Part shown: positions 7,602 to 15,688 of the stretch, one piece after another
Layout of the letters: every line of letters starts with the position of its first letter
How positions within the stretch are numbered: position 1 is the stretch's first letter
DNA from: VXPQ01 sp965116435
GTDB taxonomy: Bacteria > Bacteroidota > Rhodothermia > Rhodothermales > VXPQ01
NCBI GenBank assembly: GCA_965116435.1
Contig: OZ220686.1
Location: 2,294,001-2,358,000 of the forward strand
Direction of reading: 5' to 3'
Length of the DNA stretch: 64,000 bases
The notes under the pieces: model-generated
Told to the model about the DNA's origin: nothing
Database searches by the model: none
What the model saw: only the letters and a program-made list of their open reading frames with translations
Position numbers and translations under genes: made by a program

Positions 7602-8060
7602 TTACGAAAGTCCCTGGACGAGTATTGCGATCACCAAGGTAATGCCGATACCGATTATCCACCGCTGCATACCCGTTATCTCTCTGACCAAACGCGCCTC
7701 CATGGCTGCTATATCCGTGCGCACCTCCATACGCAACTCGGCCATTTCCGTACGTACTTCGGCTATTTCCGTGCGCATCTCTGCACGGAGTTCAGCTATA
7801 TCCGTACGTACCTCGGCTATATCCGTGCGCATCTCTGCACGGAGTTCAGCTATTTCCGTGCGCACCTCGGCTATTTCCGTGCGCATCTCTGCACGGAGTT
7901 CAGCTATATCCGTCCGCACCTCAGCTATTTCCGTGCGTACATCGGCTATATCCGTCCGCACCTCCGTGCGAAGTTCGGCGACCTCCGCGCGTACGAAATC
8001 CTTCGTGGCGCTGCCGCCTCCAACCATCTCTTCCGGTTCCTGTGCCATGACTCGTTGCAT
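7602..8060 (-). CDS. Tail-anchored coiled-coil protein with 18-residue repeats
   Basis: Starting at the ATG at 8060 (an alternative at 8048), the product has 152 residues. Residues 24-118 consist of a repeating RTEIAEVRTDIAELRAEM unit (18 residues, about four copies), a long charged coiled coil. One membrane segment (WIIGIGITLVIAILV, about 134-148) lies at the extreme C-terminus. The architecture resembles small DUF1640-like coiled-coil membrane proteins, but no function is known. It sits between ccmD-like and ccmE genes in the same orientation. A second protein of the same design lies at 60447-60779. Confidence 0.6.
   Translation of the reverse strand: MQRVMAQEPEEMVGGGSATKDFVRAEVAELRTEVRTDIADVRTEIAEVRTDIAELRAEMRTEIAEVRTEIAELRAEMRTDIAEVRTDIAELRAEMRTEIAEVRTEMAELRMEVRTDIAAMEARLVREITGMQRWIIGIGITLVIAILVQGLS
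7735..7975. repeat. 54-bp tandem repeats in the coiled-coil gene
   Basis: The string GCGCATCTCTGCACGGAGTT recurs at 7773, 7827 and 7881, exactly 54 bp apart, with flanking degenerate units. The unit encodes 18 residues, so changes in copy number would lengthen the coiled coil without shifting the frame. Confidence 0.85.
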
Positions 8061-8313
8061 GCTTGCTGCCCTCCCCGCGGCAATAAACTGATTCCTCTGC
8101 TTCGACCCCCGGTAAACCCGCCAGCGACGACGAGGAGCCCGGAAGGACAGATGCATCCGTTTGGTTGAGTGATACGGGATATACGCAACGGCGCCGGGCA
8201 AAGTTTGGCCTTTCCGCGAAAAAATACAGGAAAATGTAATCCTGTACATCTCTTCCGGACGTCGCCAGAAAGTATCCCGTGGACGTTTCGTTATCCGGCT
8301 TGCTATCCGGGTG
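8061..8313. other. Spacer in the ccm run, no gene seen
   Basis: About 250 bp separate the ccmD-like gene from the coiled-coil gene. No convincing frame is visible. A loosely repeated pair (CCCGTGGACGTTTCGTT near 8276 and CCCCGAGGACGCTTCGTTT near 8317) is present. It may hold a promoter for the coiled-coil gene and ccmE, but I cannot identify one. Confidence 0.4.
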
Positions 8314-8580
8314 CTACCCCGAGGACGCTTCGTTTGAAATACCTGCTTCCAGTTTCCGTTCCAGCCGGTCGATTTTTTGGTCGGTTCGAAGGATGAAGGC
8401 CGCCAGCCCGATCCAGATGATGAGCACGACGGCCAGCACCACATAGAGTTTGTCCTGGGCCAGCATGGTTCGCTCCAGCGCATCCGGCGTTTGCACCGGG
8501 ACTTCCTGCGAAGTCCAGACGGAGTCGTATGGCGCGGCGGCGTACGTCGTATCTGCTTCCTGAATCGGGTAAATCGTCAT
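8314..8580 (-). CDS. ccmD: CcmD-like small membrane protein
   Basis: 88 residues; the ATG overlaps the ccmC stop by ATGA. A single membrane helix (YVVLAVVLIIWIGLAAFIL, about residues 46-64) is followed by the charged tail RTDQKIDRLERKLEA, the usual layout of CcmD, which tethers CcmE to the CcmABC haem-export complex. The N-terminal 40 residues are longer than in typical CcmD (about 60 residues) and carry no recognised motif. Position directly after ccmC supports the call; sequence alone is weak because the family is short. Confidence 0.7.
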   Translation of the reverse strand: MTIYPIQEADTTYAAAPYDSVWTSQEVPVQTPDALERTMLAQDKLYVVLAVVLIIWIGLAAFILRTDQKIDRLERKLEAGISNEASSG

Positions 8581-9272
8581 GGTTTGGCGTCGTCGTCGAT
8601 GCGTTCGTTGAGGGCGGCCAGACGGACTCGCTGCGTATAAAACACCCAGAAAAGTCCGATGAACCCGATGACCGCCGCATAAAACACCAGGCGCATGGTC
8701 GGGTGGGTGATGTCGCTGAAGGCCGGGTTGCCTTCCGCGCCGGGGTGCAGGCTCTCCATCTGGCGGGGGAGCACGTAGAGCAAAAACGGTACGCAGGCCG
8801 CCGCGAAGAGATTATATACGGCGGCGATGCGCGCCCGCTTTTCCGGTTCGTCCACGCTGGACCGCAGCGTGAAGTAGGCTCCGTAAATCAGCAGCTGCAC
8901 GGCGGCCATGGTTTGTTTGGGATCGAAATTCCACCAGATTCCCTGTCCCACATACCAGGTAAAGCGCGCCCAGACGATGCCTGTCGCCAGCCCGAGTATG
9001 CCGAAAATCGCCCCGACCCGTGCGGCTTCCAGCGCGCGCGTATCGCGCAGGGGGTCGCGGGATCCGAGGTATCGCGCCGAGTGCCAGGCCGAAACGAAGA
9101 AGGCGGCCATCATGGTGAACCACATCGGCACATGGAAATACAGATTCCGCGCCGTGTGCTCCAGCATGTTAATTCGGGGAATATCGAGCAGGAATCCGCC
9201 CAGCGCGACCAGCGTCAGCCATGCGAGGACGAGATTGCGGATGCGTCGGTATGTTTTCCCGGAAGCGGTCAT
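8577..9272 (-). CDS. ccmC: Haem exporter/handling protein CcmC
   Basis: A 231-residue protein from the ATG at 9272 (a GTG at 9320 would add 16 residues and run to the edge of a repeat relic). It has about six membrane helices, conserved periplasmic His (LYFHVPMW and SDITHPTM) and a tryptophan-rich loop reading GQGIWWNFDPKQT, a variant of the WWD motif (WxWDxKET type) that binds haem. CcmC loads haem onto CcmE. It lies downstream of ccmB and is translationally coupled to the ccmD-like gene. Confidence 0.9.
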   Translation of the reverse strand: MTASGKTYRRIRNLVLAWLTLVALGGFLLDIPRINMLEHTARNLYFHVPMWFTMMAAFFVSAWHSARYLGSRDPLRDTRALEAARVGAIFGILGLATGIVWARFTWYVGQGIWWNFDPKQTMAAVQLLIYGAYFTLRSSVDEPEKRARIAAVYNLFAAACVPFLLYVLPRQMESLHPGAEGNPAFSDITHPTMRLVFYAAVIGFIGLFWVFYTQRVRLAALNERIDDDAKP

Positions 9273-9323
9273 GAAGCGGGGAATGACAAGGAATGGTCGT
9301 CGGAGGGAAAGATACGACACGAA

Positions 9324-9371
9324 GTGCGCATATGACGCATGGGATCAAAATGGACTGAATCAGCGCATCCC
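9324..9371 (-). repeat. Degenerate relic of the dispersed repeat between ccmB and ccmC
   Basis: The stretch GTGCGCATATGACGCATGGG and the following bases to CAGCGCATCC align with the outer 48 bp of the repeat (as at the right end of copy C: GTGCGTACGTGAAGCGCTG... GATTTGATCAGTGCATCC), with several mismatches. It directly abuts the ccmB stop codon. Confidence 0.55.
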
Positions 9372-10058
9372 TTAATCGTTCCAGACGAAATCGAACAGCA
9401 GCACGGCGGCGGTGATCGCGACCCCGGCAAAGGCCGCGAGCGTGGTCAGGGATTCCGCGCTGGCGCTCCAGCCGAGCCCGCCCTCGAAAGCATGGCGCGT
9501 CGCCGTTACCGCCGACATGAGCAACGGCGCCAGCAGGGGGAACAGCAGCACGGGCAGGAGCGGTCCGCGCGTGGCGGCCTGGGCGATCAGTGCGGCGAGC
9601 AGCGTCGTGGCGCCGGCCAGGCCAAGCGATCCGAGCAAGAGGGCGCTGGCGAGCAACCCCCCATGCGCCACCTGCACCTGCAGCAACGCGATCATTGTCA
9701 GGACGGCCACGACGTCCAGCGCAAGAATCAGCAGGAAATTGAACAGCAGCTTGCCTGCATAGACCATGCTGGCCCGGGTGTGCATGCGCAGGAAGAGCGC
9801 CGTATCCCGATCCGCCTCGCTTACGAACGACCTCCCGAGGCCGATGGACGCCGCAAAAAGCACCACGATCCACAGGAGGCCCGACTGAATGCGGGGCGAG
9901 AGCGGTTCCTGTCCCGCCGCAAAAAAGATAAGCAGGATCGAAGCGGGGACGAACATCAGCAACATGCCCACCGCATGGCGCGTGCGGAGTTCAAGGCGCA
10001 GGTCTTTCTCGAAAACGGCCCACGCGCCGGCAAACCACCTGGCGAACGGTCGGTTCAT
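9372..10058 (-). CDS. ccmB: Haem exporter membrane subunit CcmB
   Basis: A 228-residue protein with six hydrophobic segments. Its start overlaps the murB stop by ATGA. CcmB motifs are present: FEKDLRLELRTR near residue 16, GLGRSFVSEADRDTALFL near 73-90, and YAGKLLFNFLLIL. With the ATPase CcmA it forms the transporter that supplies energy for releasing holo-CcmE. No ccmA is next to it; the upstream gene is murB, so the ATPase must be encoded elsewhere or was displaced. Confidence 0.9.
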   Translation of the reverse strand: MNRPFARWFAGAWAVFEKDLRLELRTRHAVGMLLMFVPASILLIFFAAGQEPLSPRIQSGLLWIVVLFAASIGLGRSFVSEADRDTALFLRMHTRASMVYAGKLLFNFLLILALDVVAVLTMIALLQVQVAHGGLLASALLLGSLGLAGATTLLAALIAQAATRGPLLPVLLFPLLAPLLMSAVTATRHAFEGGLGWSASAESLTTLAAFAGVAITAAVLLFDFVWND

Positions 10059-11107
10059 GGCAGGGCGGGGCGGTGGGCGCCGGCGGGCTCTCCGTGTTGC
10101 TCGCGGAAGGTTTGCGCGGTATAGGGCAGGGCGTCCGGCACGTCGTCGTACTCGCCCACAAAGGCGATTTCCGTTTCCAGCAGGCAGCCCGCCTCGCTCG
10201 CCACGACTTCCTGTACGCGCCGGATAAGCGCAATCACGTCGTCGGCCTTGCCTCCGCCCCGGTTGATCATGATGTTGGCGTGCCGGCGCGTGATTTCTAT
10301 GCCTCCGGCGCGCAGGCCTTTCAGGCCGGCTTCGTCGATCAGCCGTCCCGCTCCTACGCCCTCTATTTTCTTGAAAATGGAGCCCACGCTGGGTTCCGTA
10401 TCAAGGGGAGGGTGCCGGGCTTGCCGCCAGGCGAGGTTCGCCGCCATGATTTCGCGCATCCGCGCCCGATCTCCCGGTTCGAGCCGGAACGTTGCCGACA
10501 GCACGATGTCGTCCCGGTCGTGCAGCACCGAATAGTCGTACCCGAAATTGAAATAGTCTACGCCTGCTGTGCGGCGTTCGCCTTCTTCGGTCAGGAGGTC
10601 GGCCTCTTCCAGTACTTCCTCGATGAACATGGTGCGTTCCCGTTTCGGGGGCGGCGACAGGAAATGCAGATTTTGCCACAATGCGCCGCCTACCGTGGAC
10701 GGAATGCCCACATAATGCTCCAGCCCGGAGAGGCCCGCCTCCACCGCGGCCTCAATCACATCCGGGTACATAATGGCCCCGGACGCCGCCCGCACCCGGC
10801 CCGTCCCGGCGTCGATCTCCGTCTGGCGGGCCGCATTGCGGATCACGAGCCCGCGGACGCCCCGGTCGCTCACCAGAATATTCGCCCCGCATCCGAGCAG
10901 GAAATACGGGACGCCGCCGTCCCGGGCTGCACGGATCGCTTGCGCGAGTTCCTCCCCGGTGCGCGCCTCGTAGAAGAGGTCCGCCGCGCCGCCGATCCGG
11001 AACGTGGTGTAGGGAGCCAGTTCGACTCGCCTCGCAAGGCGTTCCGATCCCAACGTCTGTTCCAGCGCGGCATGGAGCTGGTCCAGCGAACGCGGCGCGT
11101 GCGTCAT
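10055..11107 (-). CDS. murB: UDP-N-acetylenolpyruvoylglucosamine reductase MurB
   Basis: 350 residues from the ATG at 11107. It reduces the enolpyruvyl group to give UDP-MurNAc in peptidoglycan synthesis. The FAD-binding segment (YTTFRIGGAADLFYEAR; LGCGANILVSDRG), the GIPSTVGGALWQN loop, SVLHDRDDIVL and the C-terminal SVGSIFKK and GGIEITRRHANIMIN motifs are in order. The last about 30 residues are an extension that overlaps ccmB by 4 bp. The murB-ccmB coupling is unusual and suggests that the ccm genes share its transcript. Confidence 0.93.
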   Translation of the reverse strand: MTHAPRSLDQLHAALEQTLGSERLARRVELAPYTTFRIGGAADLFYEARTGEELAQAIRAARDGGVPYFLLGCGANILVSDRGVRGLVIRNAARQTEIDAGTGRVRAASGAIMYPDVIEAAVEAGLSGLEHYVGIPSTVGGALWQNLHFLSPPPKRERTMFIEEVLEEADLLTEEGERRTAGVDYFNFGYDYSVLHDRDDIVLSATFRLEPGDRARMREIMAANLAWRQARHPPLDTEPSVGSIFKKIEGVGAGRLIDEAGLKGLRAGGIEITRRHANIMINRGGGKADDVIALIRRVQEVVASEAGCLLETEIAFVGEYDDVPDALPYTAQTFREQHGEPAGAHRPALP

Positions 11108-11208
11108 GGTTTTGCGGGGTTTTTCGCGGGTGCTTCGTGTGCGTCGCCATTGCAAAAACCGCGGCGGCGGCGACCACAACAAAATGTCGGGCGCACGGTA
11201 TATGGGCT

Positions 11209-11625
11209 ATGCGCAGTTCCCGGGATCATACTTTTTTCGAACAGGTCTGGGCCGTGGTGGCCCGGATTCCTTCCGGTAAAGTTACGACGTACGGACATAT
11301 CGCCGGATATCTTGGCGTGCGTTCCGCCGCCCGTACGGTAGGCTGGGCGCTGGGCGCGGCGGCGGGCACGGGGCTTCCGTGCCACCGCGTAGTCAACCGG
11401 TTCGGCGCCCTGACCGGAAAGATGCGGTTCGAGGGGCCGCATGTCATGGAGGAACGCCTGCGCGCCGAGGGGGTGACGTTCGACGAGGAGGGTTGCGTGG
11501 CGCTGGAAGCGCATTTGTGGGATCCTGCCCGGGAAATCGAGGATACGCGGATCATGAAACCACCGACGCAAGCGTTTTCCAATAGTTCGGAAACGACACG
11601 TCCGCGCACGAAGCATGTTCAATGA
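11209..11625 (+). CDS. MGMT-family DNA-binding alkyltransferase-like protein
   Basis: The ATG at 11209 starts at the domain boundary (DHTFFEQVWAVVARIPSGKVTTYGHIA). The 138-residue product is just the C-terminal DNA-binding domain of O6-alkylguanine transferases. The active-site motif is PCHRVV, so the alkyl-accepting Cys is kept, unlike the Trp of alkyltransferase-like (ATL) proteins. The N-terminal domain of Ogt/Ada is absent. It may repair alkylated bases or flag lesions for excision repair. Its last 25 codons overlap the 3' end of aroA on the other strand by 74 bp. Confidence 0.8.
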   Translation: MRSSRDHTFFEQVWAVVARIPSGKVTTYGHIAGYLGVRSAARTVGWALGAAAGTGLPCHRVVNRFGALTGKMRFEGPHVMEERLRAEGVTFDEEGCVALEAHLWDPAREIEDTRIMKPPTQAFSNSSETTRPRTKHVQ

Positions 11626-12913
11626 CCGTTTCGCCGCAGGCCGTCAGTCCGGCTACGGCCATGGCCATGGCCACGCGGTGATCGTGGCGGCTGGCCACCA
11701 CGTTTCCGTGCAGGGCGGCAGGGCCATCCACGGCCAGGCCGTCGTCGAATTCTTCTACGGAGGCGCCCAGGCGGCGGAGGTTTTCCGCCATGGCGGCGAT
11801 GCGGTCCGTTTCCTTGAAACGCAGCTCCCGCGCATCCCGTATTTCGGTGCGCCCTTCCGCCAGCGCGCCCGCCACCGCGAGGATCGGAATTTCGTCGATC
11901 AAGAGGGGTATGCGCGCACCGTCCACGCGCACGCCCCGGAGCGCCGACGCCTCTATGTGGAGATCGCCCACCGGTTCGCCCCCGGATTCTTTGGGGTCGG
12001 TTATGCGGATGCGGGCGCCCATCTCCTCCAGCACCCCGACAAGGGCGCTGCGCGTCGGGTTCAGGCAGACATTTTTCAGGAGGAGCGAGCCTTGCGGCGC
12101 TATCGCGGCGGCGACCAGAAAAAAAGCGGCGGAGGAAAAATCGTTCGGGACGATCCAGGGGCGCGCCGGGACGGATGCGCCGCCGTCCACGAAAATGCGC
12201 CGAGCTTTCGCGTCTTCCTGCGTGGTCAGGTTCAGCATGCGCTCGGTATGGTCGCGCGAAGGCAGGGTTTCGATGACGGTGGTGCGTCCTTGCGCCCGCA
12301 ACCCGGCCAAAAGCACGCAAGACTTGACCTGCGCCGAGGGCATCGGGAGGCGGTACTCCATGCCGCGCAGCCTGTCGCTGCGTTCGATGCGCATGGGCGC
12401 GCAGCCGTCGTTCAGGGTGATGCGCGCCCCCATGGCCCGCAGCGGTCTGGCCACCCGCTCCATGGGACGGCTCCGCAGGGAGGCGTCGCCCGTCAGCACG
12501 CTCTCGAAGGGCCGTCCGGCGAGCAAACCGGAAATGAGGCGCATCGTGGTGCCCGAATTGCCGCAATCGAGCGGGGCGGCGGGGGCGGAAAAACCGTCCA
12601 GGCCCTTGCCGCGCACCAGCAAATCGTTTCCGTCCTTTTCTATCTGGATACCCAGTTGCCGGAGGCAGCGCAGCGTGGAGAGGGGGTCGGCGGACGAGGG
12701 ATAGTTCACCAGTCGGGAGGTTCCGTCGCCGACGGCGGCGAGCAGCGACGCCCGCTGCGCAATCGACTTGTCCGGCGGCGGAACGACCGCGCCCGCCACG
12801 CGCTTGCACGGGGTTACGATAGCCCGGTCGCTGGCCTTGTCGTATCGGATGGGCACGAGATGGGTGGGTGTGCAGCGCGTTCGGAAAAACAATCTTTCTG
12901 AAAAGCGGGGCAT
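11552..12913 (-). CDS. aroA: 3-phosphoshikimate 1-carboxyvinyltransferase (EPSP synthase)
   Basis: 453 residues from the ATG at 12913; one further upstream at 12991 is less likely. It transfers the enolpyruvyl group of PEP to shikimate-3-phosphate in the chorismate pathway. Motifs: PPDKSIAQRA (PEP/S3P-binding Lys), LDCGNSGTTMRLI, RSRPMERV, RFKETDRI and DHRVAMAMAVAG. The first 25 or so residues before the core (FSERLFFRTRC) may be a start artefact. The gene converges with the MGMT-family gene; shikimate kinase lies about 26 kb away in this window. Confidence 0.93.
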   Translation of the reverse strand: MPRFSERLFFRTRCTPTHLVPIRYDKASDRAIVTPCKRVAGAVVPPPDKSIAQRASLLAAVGDGTSRLVNYPSSADPLSTLRCLRQLGIQIEKDGNDLLVRGKGLDGFSAPAAPLDCGNSGTTMRLISGLLAGRPFESVLTGDASLRSRPMERVARPLRAMGARITLNDGCAPMRIERSDRLRGMEYRLPMPSAQVKSCVLLAGLRAQGRTTVIETLPSRDHTERMLNLTTQEDAKARRIFVDGGASVPARPWIVPNDFSSAAFFLVAAAIAPQGSLLLKNVCLNPTRSALVGVLEEMGARIRITDPKESGGEPVGDLHIEASALRGVRVDGARIPLLIDEIPILAVAGALAEGRTEIRDARELRFKETDRIAAMAENLRRLGASVEEFDDGLAVDGPAALHGNVVASRHDHRVAMAMAVAGLTACGETVIEHASCADVSFPNYWKTLASVVS

Positions 12914-13264
12914 GGCGGCATGTTCCAGCCCGTTTGTCCGCACGCCCCGCGCCGCTTCTGATCGTTGATCTGTGCGGATGTAATTCAGCATATCCCCAGC
13001 GTATCCTGCACGGAGTTTTTTCGGGCGGAACCTTGGCGGGGTCTTTCTGTTTACAGGTAAAGCCTTTTTCCGGGCTGTGAGTTTTGCGGTGGGTGTGGGT
13101 CGTATGGTTGTACGGCCTGTGCGTTCGCGCCGCCGGCTCCGTAATCAGGTTTTTACAACGCAGATTTTTACGACGGCAGGTTTTCACAACGAGTGCGCAC
13201 GGGTATTTTCCGCCGCCGCTCGCCGGATCGCTCACAAGATCACACACAAGAAAGGGGGTTGGTT
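12914..13264. other. Divergent intergenic region aroA/tatA
   Basis: About 350 bp with no gene seen. It must hold the promoters for aroA (left) and tatA (right). A 15-bp motif is repeated three times at 13146-13191. No clear terminator or riboswitch structure was recognised. Confidence 0.5.
13146..13191 (+). repeat. Three 15-bp tandem repeats upstream of tatA
   Basis: CAGGTTTTTACAACG, CAGATTTTTACGACG and CAGGTTTTCACAACG lie head to tail (one extra G between the second and third), ending about 75 bp before the tatA start. Such iterons can be regulator-binding sites; this is inferred only from position and spacing. Confidence 0.6.
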
Positions 13265-13603
13265 ATGGGTTCACTGGGACCGATGGAAATAGGCATGATT
13301 TTGCTGGTTGTACTCCTCCTGTTCGGCGCGAAGCGCATCCCGGAGATTGCCCGCGGCCTCGGCAAGGGATTGCGTGAATTCAAGGACGCCACAAAGGATG
13401 TGCAGCGCGAACTTACGGTGGACGGGAACAACCGGAACACCGCGTATCGCCCGCAGCCGCCCGCGCAGGCCGCTCCGCAACCCCAGGCGCCCCCGGCCCA
13501 GCAGGCCCCTGCGCAATCGGCGCAACCTGCGCAAGCCGCTCCGCCGGCTGCGCAAGCGGCCCCGGACGCGGAAGTTTCTGGCCCTGCGTCGCACGCCGGG
13601 TAA
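13265..13603 (+). CDS. tatA: Twin-arginine translocase subunit TatA/TatE
   Basis: 112 residues from the ATG at 13265, preceded by a purine-rich ribosome site (AAGAAAGGGGG). A short N-terminal membrane helix (MEIGMILLVVLLLF) is followed by FGAKRIPEIARGLGKGLREF, the amphipathic helix diagnostic of TatA/B. The C-terminal half (from about residue 60) is a low-complexity Pro/Gln/Ala tail. TatA multimers form the pore for folded proteins with RR signal peptides. No tatB or tatC is adjacent. Confidence 0.9.
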   Translation: MGSLGPMEIGMILLVVLLLFGAKRIPEIARGLGKGLREFKDATKDVQRELTVDGNNRNTAYRPQPPAQAAPQPQAPPAQQAPAQSAQPAQAAPPAAQAAPDAEVSGPASHAG

Positions 13604-13640
13604 CCTTGCGCCCGCGGTTCTTCAGCGGTTCGATCTCTTA

Positions 13641-13895
13641 AGGATGCACTGATCAAATCCACTTCGATCAGCGCTTCACGTGCGCGAGTAGCGTTTGTAA
13701 TGATTTCATCGTTAAAATCATCGGAAAACACGGCGTGTTGCGTCGTCGGTGTCGTGAAGCGCCCTTCGGGAGGCATCGAGGAGCGCGCTGGCTGCGTCAT
13801 TCCTCATTATGTGGGGCCTGCCACACTGCTTCGTCATTCCTTGCCAGCGCACCCCTCGCTGCCTCTGATCTTCGCGGACTTAATCAGAGCATCCT
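13641..13895 (+). repeat. 255-bp dispersed repeat, full-length copy B
   Basis: Same length and orientation as copy A, about 14 differences by eye. It starts AGGATGCACTGATCAAATCC and ends TTAATCAGAGCATCCT. It lies between tatA and gatA, about 100 bp before the gatA start. Confidence 0.9.
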
Positions 13896-13995
13896 TGATG
13901 GAGCCTTGTGCGGTGGACAGCGCTTCCCGGATCCTGGACGGTTCGCCCGTCGCCGTTCCCATCCTTTTTCGTCGGTCCTGAATGTCGCCCGTCCG

Positions 13996-15519
13996 ATGAC
14001 TTCCTTTGCGGACGCCCGGAAAGCCTTGCAGAACGGAGAGACCGATTGCGAAACCCTGGTCTCTTCTTTTCTGGCGCGCATTCGGGCGCAGAACCCGTTG
14101 CTCAACGCCTTTATTTCGGTGGATGAGGAGGATGTCCTCGAGCAAGCCCGCCGCCTGGACCGCTCCCCGGACGCCGACGCCTTGCCCCTGAAAGGCATGG
14201 TGCTGGGCGTCAAGGACGTCATTTGCATGAAGGGCCGCCGGGTTACGTGTTCGTCCCGCATGCTCGAACAGTTCGAATCCCTGTACGACGCCACGGCGAT
14301 TGAGCGCCTGCGCGCCGCCGGAGCGATTTTCGTGGGGAAAACGAACTGCGACGAGTTTGCGATGGGGTCGTCCAACGAAACCTCGTATTTCGGCCCGGTT
14401 CGAAACCCCGCGAATACGGAGTACGTGCCTGGCGGGTCTTCGGGCGGGTCCGCCGCCGCCGTCGCCGCCGGTCTGTGCCATGCCGCGCTGGGCACGGATA
14501 CGGGCGGGTCCATTCGGCAGCCTGCTGCGCATTGCGGCGTGGCGGGTCTGAAGCCTACGTACGGGCGCGTCTCCCGGTCCGGTCTGGTGGCGTTCGCGTC
14601 GTCCTTCGATTGCATGGGCCCCATCGGGCAGTCCGCGGAGGATTGCGCGCTCCTTCTGAACCACATGGCGGGGCGGGACGAGCGGGATTCCACCAGCGCA
14701 CCCGCGCAGGTTCCCGACTACGCGCAAGCGCTGACGGGGGGTGTCCGGGGGCTGCGCATCGGATTGCCGAAGGAATACTTTGCGGACGGACTCGACGCCG
14801 GGATCCGGAGCATGATCGAGGAATGCGTGCGCGGACTGGAGCAGGAGGGCGCCTCGGTGCGGGAGGTGTCCCTGCCGCGCACGGAATACGGCGTTGCCGC
14901 CTACTACATTCTGACGACCGCCGAAGCATCCAGCAATCTGGCCCGGTACGACGGCGTCCGGTACGGCCACCGGGCCTCGTTCGACGCACTGCGCGCAACC
15001 CTGCAACGCGAGCAGCAAGCCCTCGAAGCGGTTGCCGGGGCGGACGGGGAGTCCCCGGGAGCGCGTCTGGACCCGGAATCCATGCTGCGCCAGTTCTATA
15101 TGGCGTCCCGGACGGAAGGCTTCGGGGATGAAGTGAAACGCCGCATCATGCTTGGCGCGTACGTCCTGTCCTCCGGCTACTACGAAGCCTATTATGCGAA
15201 AGGACAGCAGGCGCGCACCCTGATCCGCAACGATTTCGAGCAGGTTTTCGAGGAGGTGGATGCGCTCGTAGCCCCGGTTACGCCCGCGCCGGCATTCCGC
15301 CTGGGCAGCCGGGTGGACGACCCGATGGCGATGTACCTCAGCGACATTTACACCGTGCCGGCCAACCTGGCGGGGGTCCCCGGACTGTCGATCCCGCTGG
15401 GATTGCATCCCGAGGCGCCGCATCTGCCTGTGGGCATGCAGATTCTGGGGCCGCATTTCGGGGAGGAAATGATCCTCCGCATCGGGCGCATGGCGGAACG
15501 GCTGCGGGACAGCGCCTGA
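13996..15519 (+). CDS. gatA: Asp/Glu-tRNA amidotransferase subunit A (GatA)
   Basis: 507 residues from the ATG at 13996 (MTSFADARKAL); the open frame extends upstream through repeat copy B but that part is not gene-like. GatA releases ammonia from glutamine for transamidation of Glu-tRNA(Gln) and/or Asp-tRNA(Asn). The amidase-signature triad is present: K73 (GVKDV), cis-Ser S148 (PGGSSGGS) and nucleophile S172 (GTDTGGSIRQ). gatB and gatC are not adjacent. The stop codon lies within a 24-bp tandem repeat array. Confidence 0.95.
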   Translation: MTSFADARKALQNGETDCETLVSSFLARIRAQNPLLNAFISVDEEDVLEQARRLDRSPDADALPLKGMVLGVKDVICMKGRRVTCSSRMLEQFESLYDATAIERLRAAGAIFVGKTNCDEFAMGSSNETSYFGPVRNPANTEYVPGGSSGGSAAAVAAGLCHAALGTDTGGSIRQPAAHCGVAGLKPTYGRVSRSGLVAFASSFDCMGPIGQSAEDCALLLNHMAGRDERDSTSAPAQVPDYAQALTGGVRGLRIGLPKEYFADGLDAGIRSMIEECVRGLEQEGASVREVSLPRTEYGVAAYYILTTAEASSNLARYDGVRYGHRASFDALRATLQREQQALEAVAGADGESPGARLDPESMLRQFYMASRTEGFGDEVKRRIMLGAYVLSSGYYEAYYAKGQQARTLIRNDFEQVFEEVDALVAPVTPAPAFRLGSRVDDPMAMYLSDIYTVPANLAGVPGLSIPLGLHPEAPHLPVGMQILGPHFGEEMILRIGRMAERLRDSA

Positions 15520-15585
15520 CGCTGCCTGCGAGACGGAGCCTGACGCCGCCTGCAAGACAACGCCTGGTTTCGCCTGCGAGACGGA
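15514..15585 (+). repeat. Three 24-bp tandem repeats across the gatA stop codon
   Basis: Units GCCTGACGCTGCCTGCGAGA.., GCCTGACGCCGCCTGCAAGA.. and GCCTGGTTTCGCCTGCGAGA.. follow each other at exactly 24-bp spacing, with a partial fourth unit. The array begins in the last gatA codons and fills most of the 3' spacer. Confidence 0.8.
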
Positions 15586-15688
15586 GATTCGGCCTGCTTG
15601 CGCAATCTTTCAAATCTTCGTCGGTTCTGCGCCCGGATAGTCCGTATCTTGGCCCCGTTCTGGTTTTCTGTCGCTTATTTTGCTCGTT

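Noticed and set aside
7730..7980. 54-bp repeats as a CRISPR array
   Set aside because: Units are contiguous without unique spacers and lie in a coherent coding frame.
13735..13995. Upstream extension of gatA through repeat copy B
   Set aside because: The added residues are translated repeat sequence; the conserved GatA start begins at 13996.
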